Part shown: one piece after another, positions 50,763-59,757 of the stretch | How the letters are laid out: each line of letters begins with the position of its first letter | Numbering within the stretch: the first letter of the stretch is position 1 | Source of the DNA: DASQEH01 sp963765725 | GTDB lineage: Bacteria; Actinomycetota; Actinomycetes; Propionibacteriales; Nocardioidaceae | Reading direction: 5' to 3' | Length of the DNA: 64,000 nucleotides | Assembly: GCA_963765725.1 (NCBI GenBank) | Contig: CAVXXI010000003.1 | Span: 186,001 to 250,000 of the forward strand | Position numbers and translations under genes: made by a program | The notes under the pieces: model-generated | What the model was told of the DNA's origin: nothing | The model's database searches: none | The model's input: the letters and a program-made list of their open reading frames with translations, nothing else

Positions 50763-52079
50763 ATGCCCGACTCCGTGAGCCCGACGGCCGCAGCACGTCT
50801 CGACGGGGCCGACGCTGTGCTCCGCTACGACCGCGAGCACCTGTGGCACCCGTACAGCTCCATGTCCTCCCCGTCGCCGGTGCTGCTCGTCGACTCCGCG
50901 GACGGCGTGACGCTGACCACCTCCGACGGCAGCCGGCTCGTCGACGCGATGGCGTCGTGGTGGTGCGCCATCCACGGGTACCGGCACCCCGCGCTCGACG
51001 AGGCGCTGAGGCGTCAGCTGGCCTCGATGAGCCACGTCATGTTCGGCGGCCTCACGCACCGACCGGCAGTCGAGCTCGCCGAGAGCCTGGTGGCAATGAC
51101 TCCCGAACCCCTCGACCGGGTGTTCTTCGCCGACTCCGGCTCGGTGAGCGTGGAGGTCGCCATCAAGATGGCGGTGCAGTACCAGCGCGGGCACGGCCGG
51201 CCGGGCCGGACCCGTCTTCTCTCGCTCCGCGGCGGCTATCACGGCGACACCGCGGGCGCGATGAGCCTCTGCGACCCGGTCACGGGGATGCACGCCATGT
51301 TCGCGGGGCTGCTCCCGTCCCAGGTGTTCGCTCCCCGGCCGCCCGGCGGCCTGGACGCCGACATCGGGGACTGGGAGGCAGAGGTACGCCGGCTGGCGGA
51401 CCTTCATCGCGACGAGCTGGCCGCGGTGGTCTGCGAGCCGGTCCTGCAGGGCGCAGGCGGGATGCACGTCTACCCGCCCGCCTGTCTGCGGGTACTCCGT
51501 GACGTCGCCGACTCCTACGAGCTTCTGCTGATCTTCGACGAGATCGCCACCGGCTTCGGCCGTACCGGCGAGCTGTTCGGCGCCGACCACGCCGGCGTCG
51601 CTCCTGACGTGATGTGCGTCGGCAAGGCGCTTACCGGCGGCTACCTGACGCTCGCCGCGACCCTGTGCACCGCAGCGGTGGCCCGTGGACTCGGCGACAG
51701 CGAGTCGGGGGTATTGATGCACGGACCCACCTTCATGGCGAACCCACTGGCGTGCGCGGTCGCCTCGGCCAGCCTGGCGCTGCTCGCGGACGGGGCCTGG
51801 CGCGACGACGTACGGCGCATCGAAGCGGGCCTGTCGACCGGGCTGGCGCCCCTGCGCGGCAAGCCCGGCGTGGTCGACGTACGTGTGCTCGGCGCGGTCG
51901 GCGTCGTACAGCTCGACCACCCGGCCGACATCACGGCGGCGACGGCGGCGGCCGTCGACCACGGCGTCTGGCTGCGCCCGTTCCGCGACCTCGTGTACAC
52001 GATGCCGCCGTACATCGCCTCCGACGCCGACGTCGCCACCATCTCGTCCGCGGTCTCGGCAGCCGCCGAGGCCGGATGA
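50763..52079 (+). CDS. bioA: Adenosylmethionine-8-amino-7-oxononanoate aminotransferase
   Basis: 438-residue class III PLP aminotransferase that converts KAPA to DAPA using SAM as amino donor. It begins with the BioA-specific DREHLWHPYSSM. It continues with MASWWCAIHGYRHP, FADSGSVSVEVAIKMAVQY, LLIFDEIATGFGRTGELF, the PLP lysine in CVGKALTGGYLTLAATL and HGPTFMANPLACAVA. All expected residues are present. A TAGCCT -10 lies about 10 nt before the ATG. Divergent from bioB and followed by bioD 16 nt downstream. Confidence 0.92.
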   Translation: MPDSVSPTAAARLDGADAVLRYDREHLWHPYSSMSSPSPVLLVDSADGVTLTTSDGSRLVDAMASWWCAIHGYRHPALDEALRRQLASMSHVMFGGLTHRPAVELAESLVAMTPEPLDRVFFADSGSVSVEVAIKMAVQYQRGHGRPGRTRLLSLRGGYHGDTAGAMSLCDPVTGMHAMFAGLLPSQVFAPRPPGGLDADIGDWEAEVRRLADLHRDELAAVVCEPVLQGAGGMHVYPPACLRVLRDVADSYELLLIFDEIATGFGRTGELFGADHAGVAPDVMCVGKALTGGYLTLAATLCTAAVARGLGDSESGVLMHGPTFMANPLACAVASASLALLADGAWRDDVRRIEAGLSTGLAPLRGKPGVVDVRVLGAVGVVQLDHPADITAATAAAVDHGVWLRPFRDLVYTMPPYIASDADVATISSAVSAAAEAG

Positions 52080-52095
52080 GCAGGGGGCGGCGGGC

Positions 52096-52800
52096 ATGAG
52101 GGTCATCGCGATCACCGGTACGGACACGGGCGTGGGCAAGACGGTCACGACGGCGGCCCTGAGCCGGCTGGCGCTCGACCGCGGATCGACGGTGGCGGTG
52201 GTCAAGGCGGTCCAGACGGGAGTAGCTACCGGTGAACCGACCGACGCCGACACCGTCACCACGCTCGGCGGATGCGAGCACGTCGTCGAGCTGGTCCGGC
52301 TCGACCCTCCGCTGGCTCCCGATACGGCCGCCCGCCGGCTGGGGATCGCCATCCCGCGGGTCGCAGAGCTGGCCGGACGTGTACACGCCATTGCGCAGGA
52401 CCATGACCTGGTGCTGCTCGAAGGCTCCGGCGGTATCGCGGTCCGGCTGGACACCACCGGAGGGACGCTGCTCGACCTGGCGGCGGCCTTGTCCTCCGCC
52501 AGCCAGGCGGCAGTCGACTTCGTCGTAGTCACCCGGGTCAGTCTCGGAACCCTGAACCACACCGAGCTGACTGTCGACGCCGTGCGCCGCGCGGGACACG
52601 CGGTGGCGGGCGTGGTGCTCGGTGACGTGCCCGACGCGCCCGGCCTCCCCGAGCAGGCGAACCTCACCGAGCTGCCCCGGCTTACGGGCCTGCCGGTGCT
52701 CGGCGCCATCCCGCACGGAGCGGGATCGCTGACGCCGGACGAGTTCCGCACCGAGTGCCCGCGCTGGTTCCCCTCGCCCGGCTGGCTCGATCAGCGGTAG
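52096..52800 (+). CDS. bioD: Dethiobiotin synthetase
   Basis: 234-residue P-loop ATPase that closes the ureido ring to give dethiobiotin. The N-terminal GTDTGVGKTVTTAAL is the modified Walker A, followed by KAVQTG with the substrate lysine, LEGSGGIAVRLD and VTRVSLGTLNHTELT. Complete and of normal size. The start at 52096 has GGGGGCGG upstream. Its last codons overlap the convergent PBP gene by 10 nt. bioF, needed for the step before bioA, is not in this window. Confidence 0.9.
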   Translation: MRVIAITGTDTGVGKTVTTAALSRLALDRGSTVAVVKAVQTGVATGEPTDADTVTTLGGCEHVVELVRLDPPLAPDTAARRLGIAIPRVAELAGRVHAIAQDHDLVLLEGSGGIAVRLDTTGGTLLDLAAALSSASQAAVDFVVVTRVSLGTLNHTELTVDAVRRAGHAVAGVVLGDVPDAPGLPEQANLTELPRLTGLPVLGAIPHGAGSLTPDEFRTECPRWFPSPGWLDQR

Positions 52801-54698
52801 AGGCTGCGAGGCAGCCCGTTGAGCAGCGACGTGACGATCGGCCCCGCGTCGTGGGCTCCCGACGACCCGTTCGCGACCAGGACGGCGAACGCGATGTCAC
52901 CGCGGTAGCCGATCATCCAGGCGTTGGTGCGGGTGACGTTGCCGTCCTGGTACTCCGCGGTGCCCGTCTTGGCGTGAACGGGCCGCCCGGGAAGGTCGAC
53001 GGTCGACCCGGTCCCCTGCGTGACGACGAGGCGCATGAGACGCCGCAGCTGGGCGTCGACCGCGGGGTCGAGCTCGGTCAGCCGGGTGCCGGGATCGAGC
53101 TGCGGCAGCAGGGTCGGGGTACGCGAGACACCCGAGTCGACGGCCGCCGCGACCATTGCCATCGCCAACGGGCTCGCCAGCACCTTGCCCTGACCTATCA
53201 TGTCAGCGGCGCGTGTCACCAGGTCGTCGTCGGCTGGAGCCGAGCCGCTGTACGCCGGGAGGCCGAGACGCCACATGGCGCCGATCCCCAGCTGCGTGGC
53301 CGTCGCGGACAGGTCCTGGCCCGACAGCGTGTCGGCGAAACCGACCATCGTGGTGTTGCACGACGCCGCGAAGTCGTCGGCGAAGGTCGGGTGGGGCCCG
53401 GTGATGCCCGTCTCGTAGTTCTTGAACGGTTTGCCCCCGACAATGGTCGTGTCCGGGCACGGGACGGGCGTGCGGGGCGACACCAGGTGATGACCGAGCA
53501 AGGACGCCGCGGTCACGACCTTGAAGGTGGAGCCGGGCGCGTACTGGCCGATGAAGGCGGTGTTGTACGTGGTCGGGCCAGGCGCATTGGCGGCGGCGAG
53601 CACCTCTCCGGTACTGGCCTTGACGACGACGGCAGCCGTCGTGTCGGTCGCGCCGGCCAGGGCCAGCTCCGCGGCGTTCTGCGCCTGCAGGTCGAGCGTG
53701 GTCACCAGGGGCTGGCCGCGCCGGGGCCGCCTCGCCATCACCTGGTTGAGGACGTCGTTGCTCGACTTCTCGACGAGGTCGATCCGCACGCCGGGGCGAC
53801 CGGCGAGCCTGCGCTGATCGGCCAGCTGCAGCCCGCTCAGCCCGACCTCGTCGGTCGCCACCGTGTCGGGGCCGGCGCTCTTCAGGGCGTCGCCGGTCGC
53901 CGGGCCTACCGTGCCCAGCACCGCCCGCCCCCAGTCGGCGGTAGGGGCGAGCGCGCGCCGGGCGCGGTCGACGAGGATCCCCGGCAGCTGCAGGAGCTGG
54001 GTATGCAACGGAATGTACTGGTGGCGCCGCAGGTCGATGACGGGCACGAACCAGTTGGGCTGTGCAGCCTTGAGCCTCTCCTTGAGCGCCGCCGCGTCGA
54101 TGTTGAGGAGCTCAGTCAGCCCGACGTAGGTAGCCGCGCGGACCCGGTTGGGCTGTACGCCGATCCGGACGATCGCCCGCTCCGGAGTGAGCGCCACTCC
54201 GTCGCGGTCGAGGATGGGCGCCCGCGGCGGAACCCGGCGGTGCAGGACGAGCGTCGTGAGCGAGGTCAGGTCGGGGTTGAACGTGCCGGGCGACCACTGC
54301 ACCAGCCACTGGCCCTGGTTCAGACCGGCCTTGATCAAGGTGTCGTAGGTCCACGAGCCGACACCGGCGAGCCGGTGGGTGACCGTTGCGTGTTGCGAGC
54401 AGGAGCTCCCGGAACACGCCAGGTCGTCGAGCAGGGTGACGGAGGTCGACGTGATGCCCAGCTCGGCCACGTGGGCGGCGATGTCGTGGGCCGCGACCGC
54501 CGGCTCGTCGACGATGCCGCGGAAGGCGGCGACTTCGGCGTTGGGCCATGCCTCGGCGAAGCTACGGATGACGTGTCCGCCCGCGACGGCCGCCTCGTCG
54601 GCCGGGCTCCGGCCACCCGACCCGCCCGTGCACGCCGCCAGCAGCAGGCACAGACAGGCGATGGCAATGGTCAGGTCCCGGGGGCGTACAGCCCTCAC
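52791..54698 (-). CDS. Class B penicillin-binding protein (PBP2a-like lipoprotein transpeptidase)
   Basis: 635 residues. The signal ends in a lipobox-like LLAAC, so it may be lipid anchored. An NTF2/MecA-N-like domain (residues about 35-150), a dimerisation domain and the transpeptidase domain follow. The catalytic motifs are complete: SxxK in APGSTFKVV, SxN in AASCNTTMVG and KTG in VHAKTGTAEYQ. It would cross-link peptidoglycan outside the membrane. GTG start with an excellent ribosome binding site (AGGAGGTGAT). Homologues with the MecA-type N-domain often have low beta-lactam affinity, but that cannot be judged here. Confidence 0.88.
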   Translation of the reverse strand: MRAVRPRDLTIAIACLCLLLAACTGGSGGRSPADEAAVAGGHVIRSFAEAWPNAEVAAFRGIVDEPAVAAHDIAAHVAELGITSTSVTLLDDLACSGSSCSQHATVTHRLAGVGSWTYDTLIKAGLNQGQWLVQWSPGTFNPDLTSLTTLVLHRRVPPRAPILDRDGVALTPERAIVRIGVQPNRVRAATYVGLTELLNIDAAALKERLKAAQPNWFVPVIDLRRHQYIPLHTQLLQLPGILVDRARRALAPTADWGRAVLGTVGPATGDALKSAGPDTVATDEVGLSGLQLADQRRLAGRPGVRIDLVEKSSNDVLNQVMARRPRRGQPLVTTLDLQAQNAAELALAGATDTTAAVVVKASTGEVLAAANAPGPTTYNTAFIGQYAPGSTFKVVTAASLLGHHLVSPRTPVPCPDTTIVGGKPFKNYETGITGPHPTFADDFAASCNTTMVGFADTLSGQDLSATATQLGIGAMWRLGLPAYSGSAPADDDLVTRAADMIGQGKVLASPLAMAMVAAAVDSGVSRTPTLLPQLDPGTRLTELDPAVDAQLRRLMRLVVTQGTGSTVDLPGRPVHAKTGTAEYQDGNVTRTNAWMIGYRGDIAFAVLVANGSSGAHDAGPIVTSLLNGLPRSLYR

Positions 54699-54890
54699 CG
54701 CATCACCTCCTGACCCGCACCGAATTGCTCAGCGTAGTCGCTGGCGGGGACAGTCCCTGCGGTCGCACGATGTTCCCGAATAGTCACAGCTTGCTCCGTG
54801 TGCCCCACCGGCCGCCGCCGGTGTGAGATGGTTTCAGGACAGCAGCTGGCGCATCATGCCATCTCGGGAGCAGAGAGCCGTCGAACGATC

Positions 54891-55490
54891 ATGAGAAAAC
54901 TCGTCCTCGCCACCGTCGTACTGATGGCCGTGTCCTTGACGACGACGGCCTGCGGAGGGGCGAGCAAGTCCGACTCTGCCGGCGGCACCGCGAAGACGAC
55001 GAGCGGCACGAAGTCAGCGACGACGTCGAGCACGACGCCGACGACCGCCGCCTCCTCCAACGGTGCCGGCTCCTCGGAGAGTCCCGGTGGCGGGTCCGAT
55101 CCGGCCTCCGCCTACTGCACGGCGTTGAAGGGTGCGAAGGACAAGTTCAAGACCCTCAACCTCACCGGTCTGGACGACAACCAGTTCAAGCAGGTGACCG
55201 ACGAGTTCGACGCGTTGGGGGCGGCCGCTCCCGCGGCGGTCCAGGCCGACTGGGCTACGGTCTCGAGCGCCCTCAAGCAGGTGTACCAGATCCTGGCCAA
55301 CGCCGGCCTGTCGTTCAACGACCTGCAGAACCTGGGGTCCGGTCACCTTCCCAAGGGTGTGACAGCTCAGGACATGGCCAAGCTCGGCAAGCAGCTGACG
55401 AAGTCGATGCAGGGCTCGGGCTTCCAGGCGGCGGCGACCCGCATCACCGCTGAAGCCAAAGCCGAGTGCGGCGTGAGCCTCGGCGGCTGA
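54891..55490 (+). CDS. Hypothetical secreted lipoprotein
   Basis: 199 residues. The N-terminus MRKLVLATVVLMAVSLTTTACGG is a lipoprotein signal with the modified cysteine at about residue 21 (lipobox LTTTAC). A Ser/Thr/Gly-rich stretch to about residue 75 probably spans the wall. The remaining 120 residues look helical (ALKGAKDKFKTLNL, QVTDEFDALGAAAPAAVQAD) and contain two cysteines, one near each end (AYCTALKG, AECGVSLGG), that may pair. I do not recognise the domain. No strong ribosome binding site was seen at 54891, though the signal peptide supports this start. Confidence 0.72.
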   Translation: MRKLVLATVVLMAVSLTTTACGGASKSDSAGGTAKTTSGTKSATTSSTTPTTAASSNGAGSSESPGGGSDPASAYCTALKGAKDKFKTLNLTGLDDNQFKQVTDEFDALGAAAPAAVQADWATVSSALKQVYQILANAGLSFNDLQNLGSGHLPKGVTAQDMAKLGKQLTKSMQGSGFQAAATRITAEAKAECGVSLGG

Positions 55491-55506
55491 CCGCTCCCCG
55501 CCGACC

Positions 55507-55536
55507 GGCTCAGAACAGCTCGGCTCAGAACAGCTC
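55507..55536. repeat. 15-bp tandem duplication across the MBL gene stop
   Basis: GGCTCAGAACAGCTC is repeated exactly twice in tandem. The right copy contains the last codons and stop of the MBL hydrolase gene; the left copy lies beyond the stop and repeats them (Glu-Leu-Phe-stop). Similar in kind to the duplication at the end of the E2 gene. Confidence 0.8.
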
Positions 55537-56127
55537 GTCGCCGATCGTGGTCGACTCACCGTGCCCGGTGTGCACGACGGTGTCCCTCGGCAGGGCGAAC
55601 AGCTTCGTACGGATGCTCGTCGCCAACGTGTCGTAGTCGGAGAAGCTCCTACCGGTCGCGCCCGGGCCGCCGCGGAACAGGGTGTCACCGGTGAAGACCA
55701 CGCCCAGAGCCGACGAGTACAGGCAGACTCCTCCCGGAGAGTGACCCGGCGTGTGGAGCACCTCGAGGTCGGACCCGGCCACCGTCACGGGCTTGCCCTC
55801 GATGAGGGCAGCATCGGGCGCGACGTCGGGGTGCGTGAGACCCCACAGCGGCAGGTCGTCGCTGTGGAGCAGGATTGGCGCCGAGACGCGTTCGGCCACT
55901 GCGGGTGCGACCCGTACATGGTCGTCGTGGGCGTGGGTGCAAAGGATCGCCAGTACCCGCCTGTTGCCCACGACCGCGAGGATGCCGTCGACGCTGTGGG
56001 GCGCGTCGATGACCACGCACTCCTCGTCGTCGCCGACGACCCACACGTTGTTGTCGACGTCGAACGTCTCGCCGTCGAGGCTGAACGTGCCACTGGTGAC
56101 CCCGTGGTCGATGCGGAGTTCGCTCAC
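55525..56127 (-). CDS. MBL-fold metallo-hydrolase linked to mycothiol formaldehyde metabolism
   Basis: 200-residue glyoxalase II-like metallo-beta-lactamase fold. The metal motif is CTHAHDDHV (HxHxDH), with further ligands in HTPGHSPGG and FTGDTLFRGG and the last in VHTGHGEST. In mycobacteria the same kind of gene follows mscR; a role in hydrolysing S-formylmycothiol is plausible but not proven. Its start overlaps the mscR stop by 4 nt, supporting a common pathway. Confidence 0.85.
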   Translation of the reverse strand: MSELRIDHGVTSGTFSLDGETFDVDNNVWVVGDDEECVVIDAPHSVDGILAVVGNRRVLAILCTHAHDDHVRVAPAVAERVSAPILLHSDDLPLWGLTHPDVAPDAALIEGKPVTVAGSDLEVLHTPGHSPGGVCLYSSALGVVFTGDTLFRGGPGATGRSFSDYDTLATSIRTKLFALPRDTVVHTGHGESTTIGDELF

Positions 56128-57209
56128 AAGACGACGACCGAGCGCAGCACGTCGCCCGCCTGCATCTTGTCGAACGCGGCCTCGACGTCACCGATGCCGA
56201 TGGTCTCTGAGACGAAGGCGTCCAAGGGCAGCCGGCCTTGCAGGTACAAGTCGATGAGCATCGGGAAGTCCCTGCTGGGCAGGCAGTCGCCGTACCAGGA
56301 CGACTTCAGCGACCCGCCGCGCCCGAAGATGTCGAGCAGCGGCATCTCCACGGTCATCTCCGGGGTGGGGACACCGACGAGTACAACGGTCCCGGCGAGG
56401 TCGCGGCCGTAGAACGCCTGCTTCCAGGTCTCGGGCCGGCCCACGGCGTCGATGACCACGTCGGCCCCGAACCCGCCCGTCGACTCCTGGATCGCCTCGA
56501 CGACATCGCTCTCCTTGCCGTTGACCGTATGCGTCGCCCCCAGCTCGGTGGCCTTCTGCAGCTTGCGCGGGTCGATGTCGACGGCGATGATCTTCGACGC
56601 TCCTGCAAGCCTCGCGCCGGCGATCGCTGCCGCGCCGACGCCGCCGCACCCGATCACGGCGACGGAGTCGCCACGCCCCACTCCGCCCGTGTTGATGGCG
56701 GCTCCGAGCCCGGCCATGACTCCGCACCCGAGCAGCCCGGCGACCGTCGCCGGCGCCGCCGGGTCGACCTTCGTGCACTGCCCCGAGTGGACGAGGGTCT
56801 TGGCGGCGAAGGCTCCGATGCCGAGCGCCGGCGACAGCTCGGTACCGTCCTCCAGCGTCATCTTCTGCGCGGCGTTGTGCGTGTCGAAGCAGTACCAGGG
56901 GCGTCCCCCAGTGCAGGCGCGGCACTGTCCGCAGACGGCGCGCCAGTTGAGGATGACGTAGTCGCCGGGAGCTACCGCCGTGACTCCGGCACCGACGGAC
57001 TCGACCACCCCGGCGGCCTCGTGGCCGAGCAGGTACGGGAAGTCCTCTCCGATGCCGCCCTCGCGGTAGTGCAGGTCGGTGTGGCAGACCCCACAGGCCT
57101 GGACGGCCACCACCGCCTCCCCCGGACCGGGGTCGGGGACCACGACGTCGACGAGCTCGACCGGCTTCCCCTTCTCCCGCGCGATGACTCCCTGCACGAC
57201 CTGCGACAT
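56124..57209 (-). CDS. mscR: S-(hydroxymethyl)mycothiol dehydrogenase / S-nitrosomycothiol reductase
   Basis: 361-residue zinc-dependent class III-type alcohol dehydrogenase that detoxifies formaldehyde and nitric oxide as mycothiol adducts. It shows the catalytic zinc ligands (ACGVCHTDLHYREGG and GHEAAG), the structural-zinc cysteines (CGQCRACTGGRPWYC), and the NAD-binding VAVIGCGGVGAAAIAG with a following acidic residue (AVDIDPRKL). GGAGGG precedes the ATG at 57209. The next gene, an MBL hydrolase, overlaps and completes the pair found in mycobacteria (Rv2259-Rv2260 type). Confidence 0.88.
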   Translation of the reverse strand: MSQVVQGVIAREKGKPVELVDVVVPDPGPGEAVVAVQACGVCHTDLHYREGGIGEDFPYLLGHEAAGVVESVGAGVTAVAPGDYVILNWRAVCGQCRACTGGRPWYCFDTHNAAQKMTLEDGTELSPALGIGAFAAKTLVHSGQCTKVDPAAPATVAGLLGCGVMAGLGAAINTGGVGRGDSVAVIGCGGVGAAAIAGARLAGASKIIAVDIDPRKLQKATELGATHTVNGKESDVVEAIQESTGGFGADVVIDAVGRPETWKQAFYGRDLAGTVVLVGVPTPEMTVEMPLLDIFGRGGSLKSSWYGDCLPSRDFPMLIDLYLQGRLPLDAFVSETIGIGDVEAAFDKMQAGDVLRSVVVL

Positions 57210-57278
57210 GCGTCCGATCCCTCCAGCTGTGCGACCTCGAAGGCGCGTGACCTCCGACCGGTGATGCCCCATTCAACA

Positions 57279-57329
57279 CGTATGGCTGAGAATCCGCCCG
57301 GAGTACCCGGACGAATCCCCAGCCATACG
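57279..57329. terminator. Long inverted repeat downstream of glpK
   Basis: CGTATGGCT (57279-57287) and AGCCATACG (57321-57329) are perfect 9-bp arms around 33 nt that contain further short GC palindromes. It is 20 nt beyond the glpK stop and upstream of mscR on the same strand, so it may end the glp transcript. No U-tract follows. Confidence 0.45.
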
Positions 57330-57348
57330 AGCGAGTGCGGTGCCTCGG

Positions 57349-58863
<1,515 letters not shown>

Positions 58864-58885
58864 GTCTGTGAACAGCTCCTAGTAG

Positions 58886-59605
58886 TTAGACGAAGTTGAC
58901 GATCTGAGCGAGCACACCGGCGATAACGGCACCGATGAGAGGGCCTACGACAGGCACCCAGGCGTAGCCCCAGTTGCTGCTGCCCTTGTTCTTGATCGGA
59001 AGCACCGCGTGGGCGATACGGGGCATCAGGTCACGGGTCGGGTTGATGGCGTACCCCGTGGGTCCACCGAGCGAGGCACCGATGCCGACGACGACCAGAG
59101 CGACGCCCAGGGGGCCGATCTGTGCCGGGGTGTGACCGGACGCCAGGATCCAGAACACGAGCACGAAGGTGCCGATGGCCTCGGTCGTGACGTTCCAGAG
59201 CGGGCTGTTGATGCCGGGGCCGGTCGAGAAGACGCCGAGCTTGTTGGGAACCTCGGTCTCGGGGTCGTCGAAGTGGTCGCGGTACGCGGCCCACGCCAGA
59301 CATGCGCCGATGAAAGCTCCGACCGCCTCACCGAGGAAGTAGGCGATGACATGGCTGAAGCCGCCTAGGCCGTTTCCGGACGCCAGCAGGCCGACGGTCA
59401 CCGCCGGATTGAGGTGGGCCCCGCTCTTGTACGCGACGTAGACACCCACGAAGACGGCCAGTCCCCAGCCGAAGTTGATCATCAGGAATCCGCCGTTGAA
59501 GCCGTTCGTCTTCACGAGAACGGCGTTGGCGACGACGCCGCATCCGAGGAGCAGCAGCATCGCTGTGCCCATCGTCTCGCTGAGGAAGATATCTCCGAAG
59601 CTCAC
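58886..59605 (-). CDS. glpF: Glycerol uptake facilitator (aquaglyceroporin)
   Basis: 239-residue MIP channel with six membrane helices and two half-helices. The first signature is intact (SGAHLNPAVTVG); the second is NPTRDLMPR, with Thr in place of the Ala of NPA. The aspartate after it and GYAINPTRD context are typical of glycerol-conducting channels rather than water channels. First gene of the glpF-glpK operon and divergent from glpD. Confidence 0.92.
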   Translation of the reverse strand: MSFGDIFLSETMGTAMLLLLGCGVVANAVLVKTNGFNGGFLMINFGWGLAVFVGVYVAYKSGAHLNPAVTVGLLASGNGLGGFSHVIAYFLGEAVGAFIGACLAWAAYRDHFDDPETEVPNKLGVFSTGPGINSPLWNVTTEAIGTFVLVFWILASGHTPAQIGPLGVALVVVGIGASLGGPTGYAINPTRDLMPRIAHAVLPIKNKGSSNWGYAWVPVVGPLIGAVIAGVLAQIVNFV

Positions 59606-59668
59606 AGGTGGCCCTCCCAGGCTTGTGCGGTCGAGTCGAGCCCGACGGCGTAGGTATGGCTATCGTCT

Positions 59669-59719
59669 GCACCCTAGGGGTGCCCATAATCTGAGGTCAA
59701 CGAATCGCAACTGCGATTC
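59669..59719. promoter_or_regulatory. Two inverted repeats in the glpF-glpD intergenic region
   Basis: GAATCGC (59702-59708) and GCGATTC (59713-59719) form a perfect 7-bp inverted repeat with a 4-nt spacer; a second one, GCACCC-TAG-GGGTGC, lies at 59669-59683. Both sit between the divergent glycerol genes, where an IclR- or DeoR-type glycerol repressor would bind. The regulator gene is not in the window. Confidence 0.5.
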
Positions 59720-59757
59720 CCGGATTACTCGTCATACGCAACCGGAAGGTGCTTCAT

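Noticed and set aside
57279..57329. Insertion-sequence terminal repeats
   Set aside because: The arms enclose only 33 nt with no transposase or target-site duplication; a hairpin is more likely.
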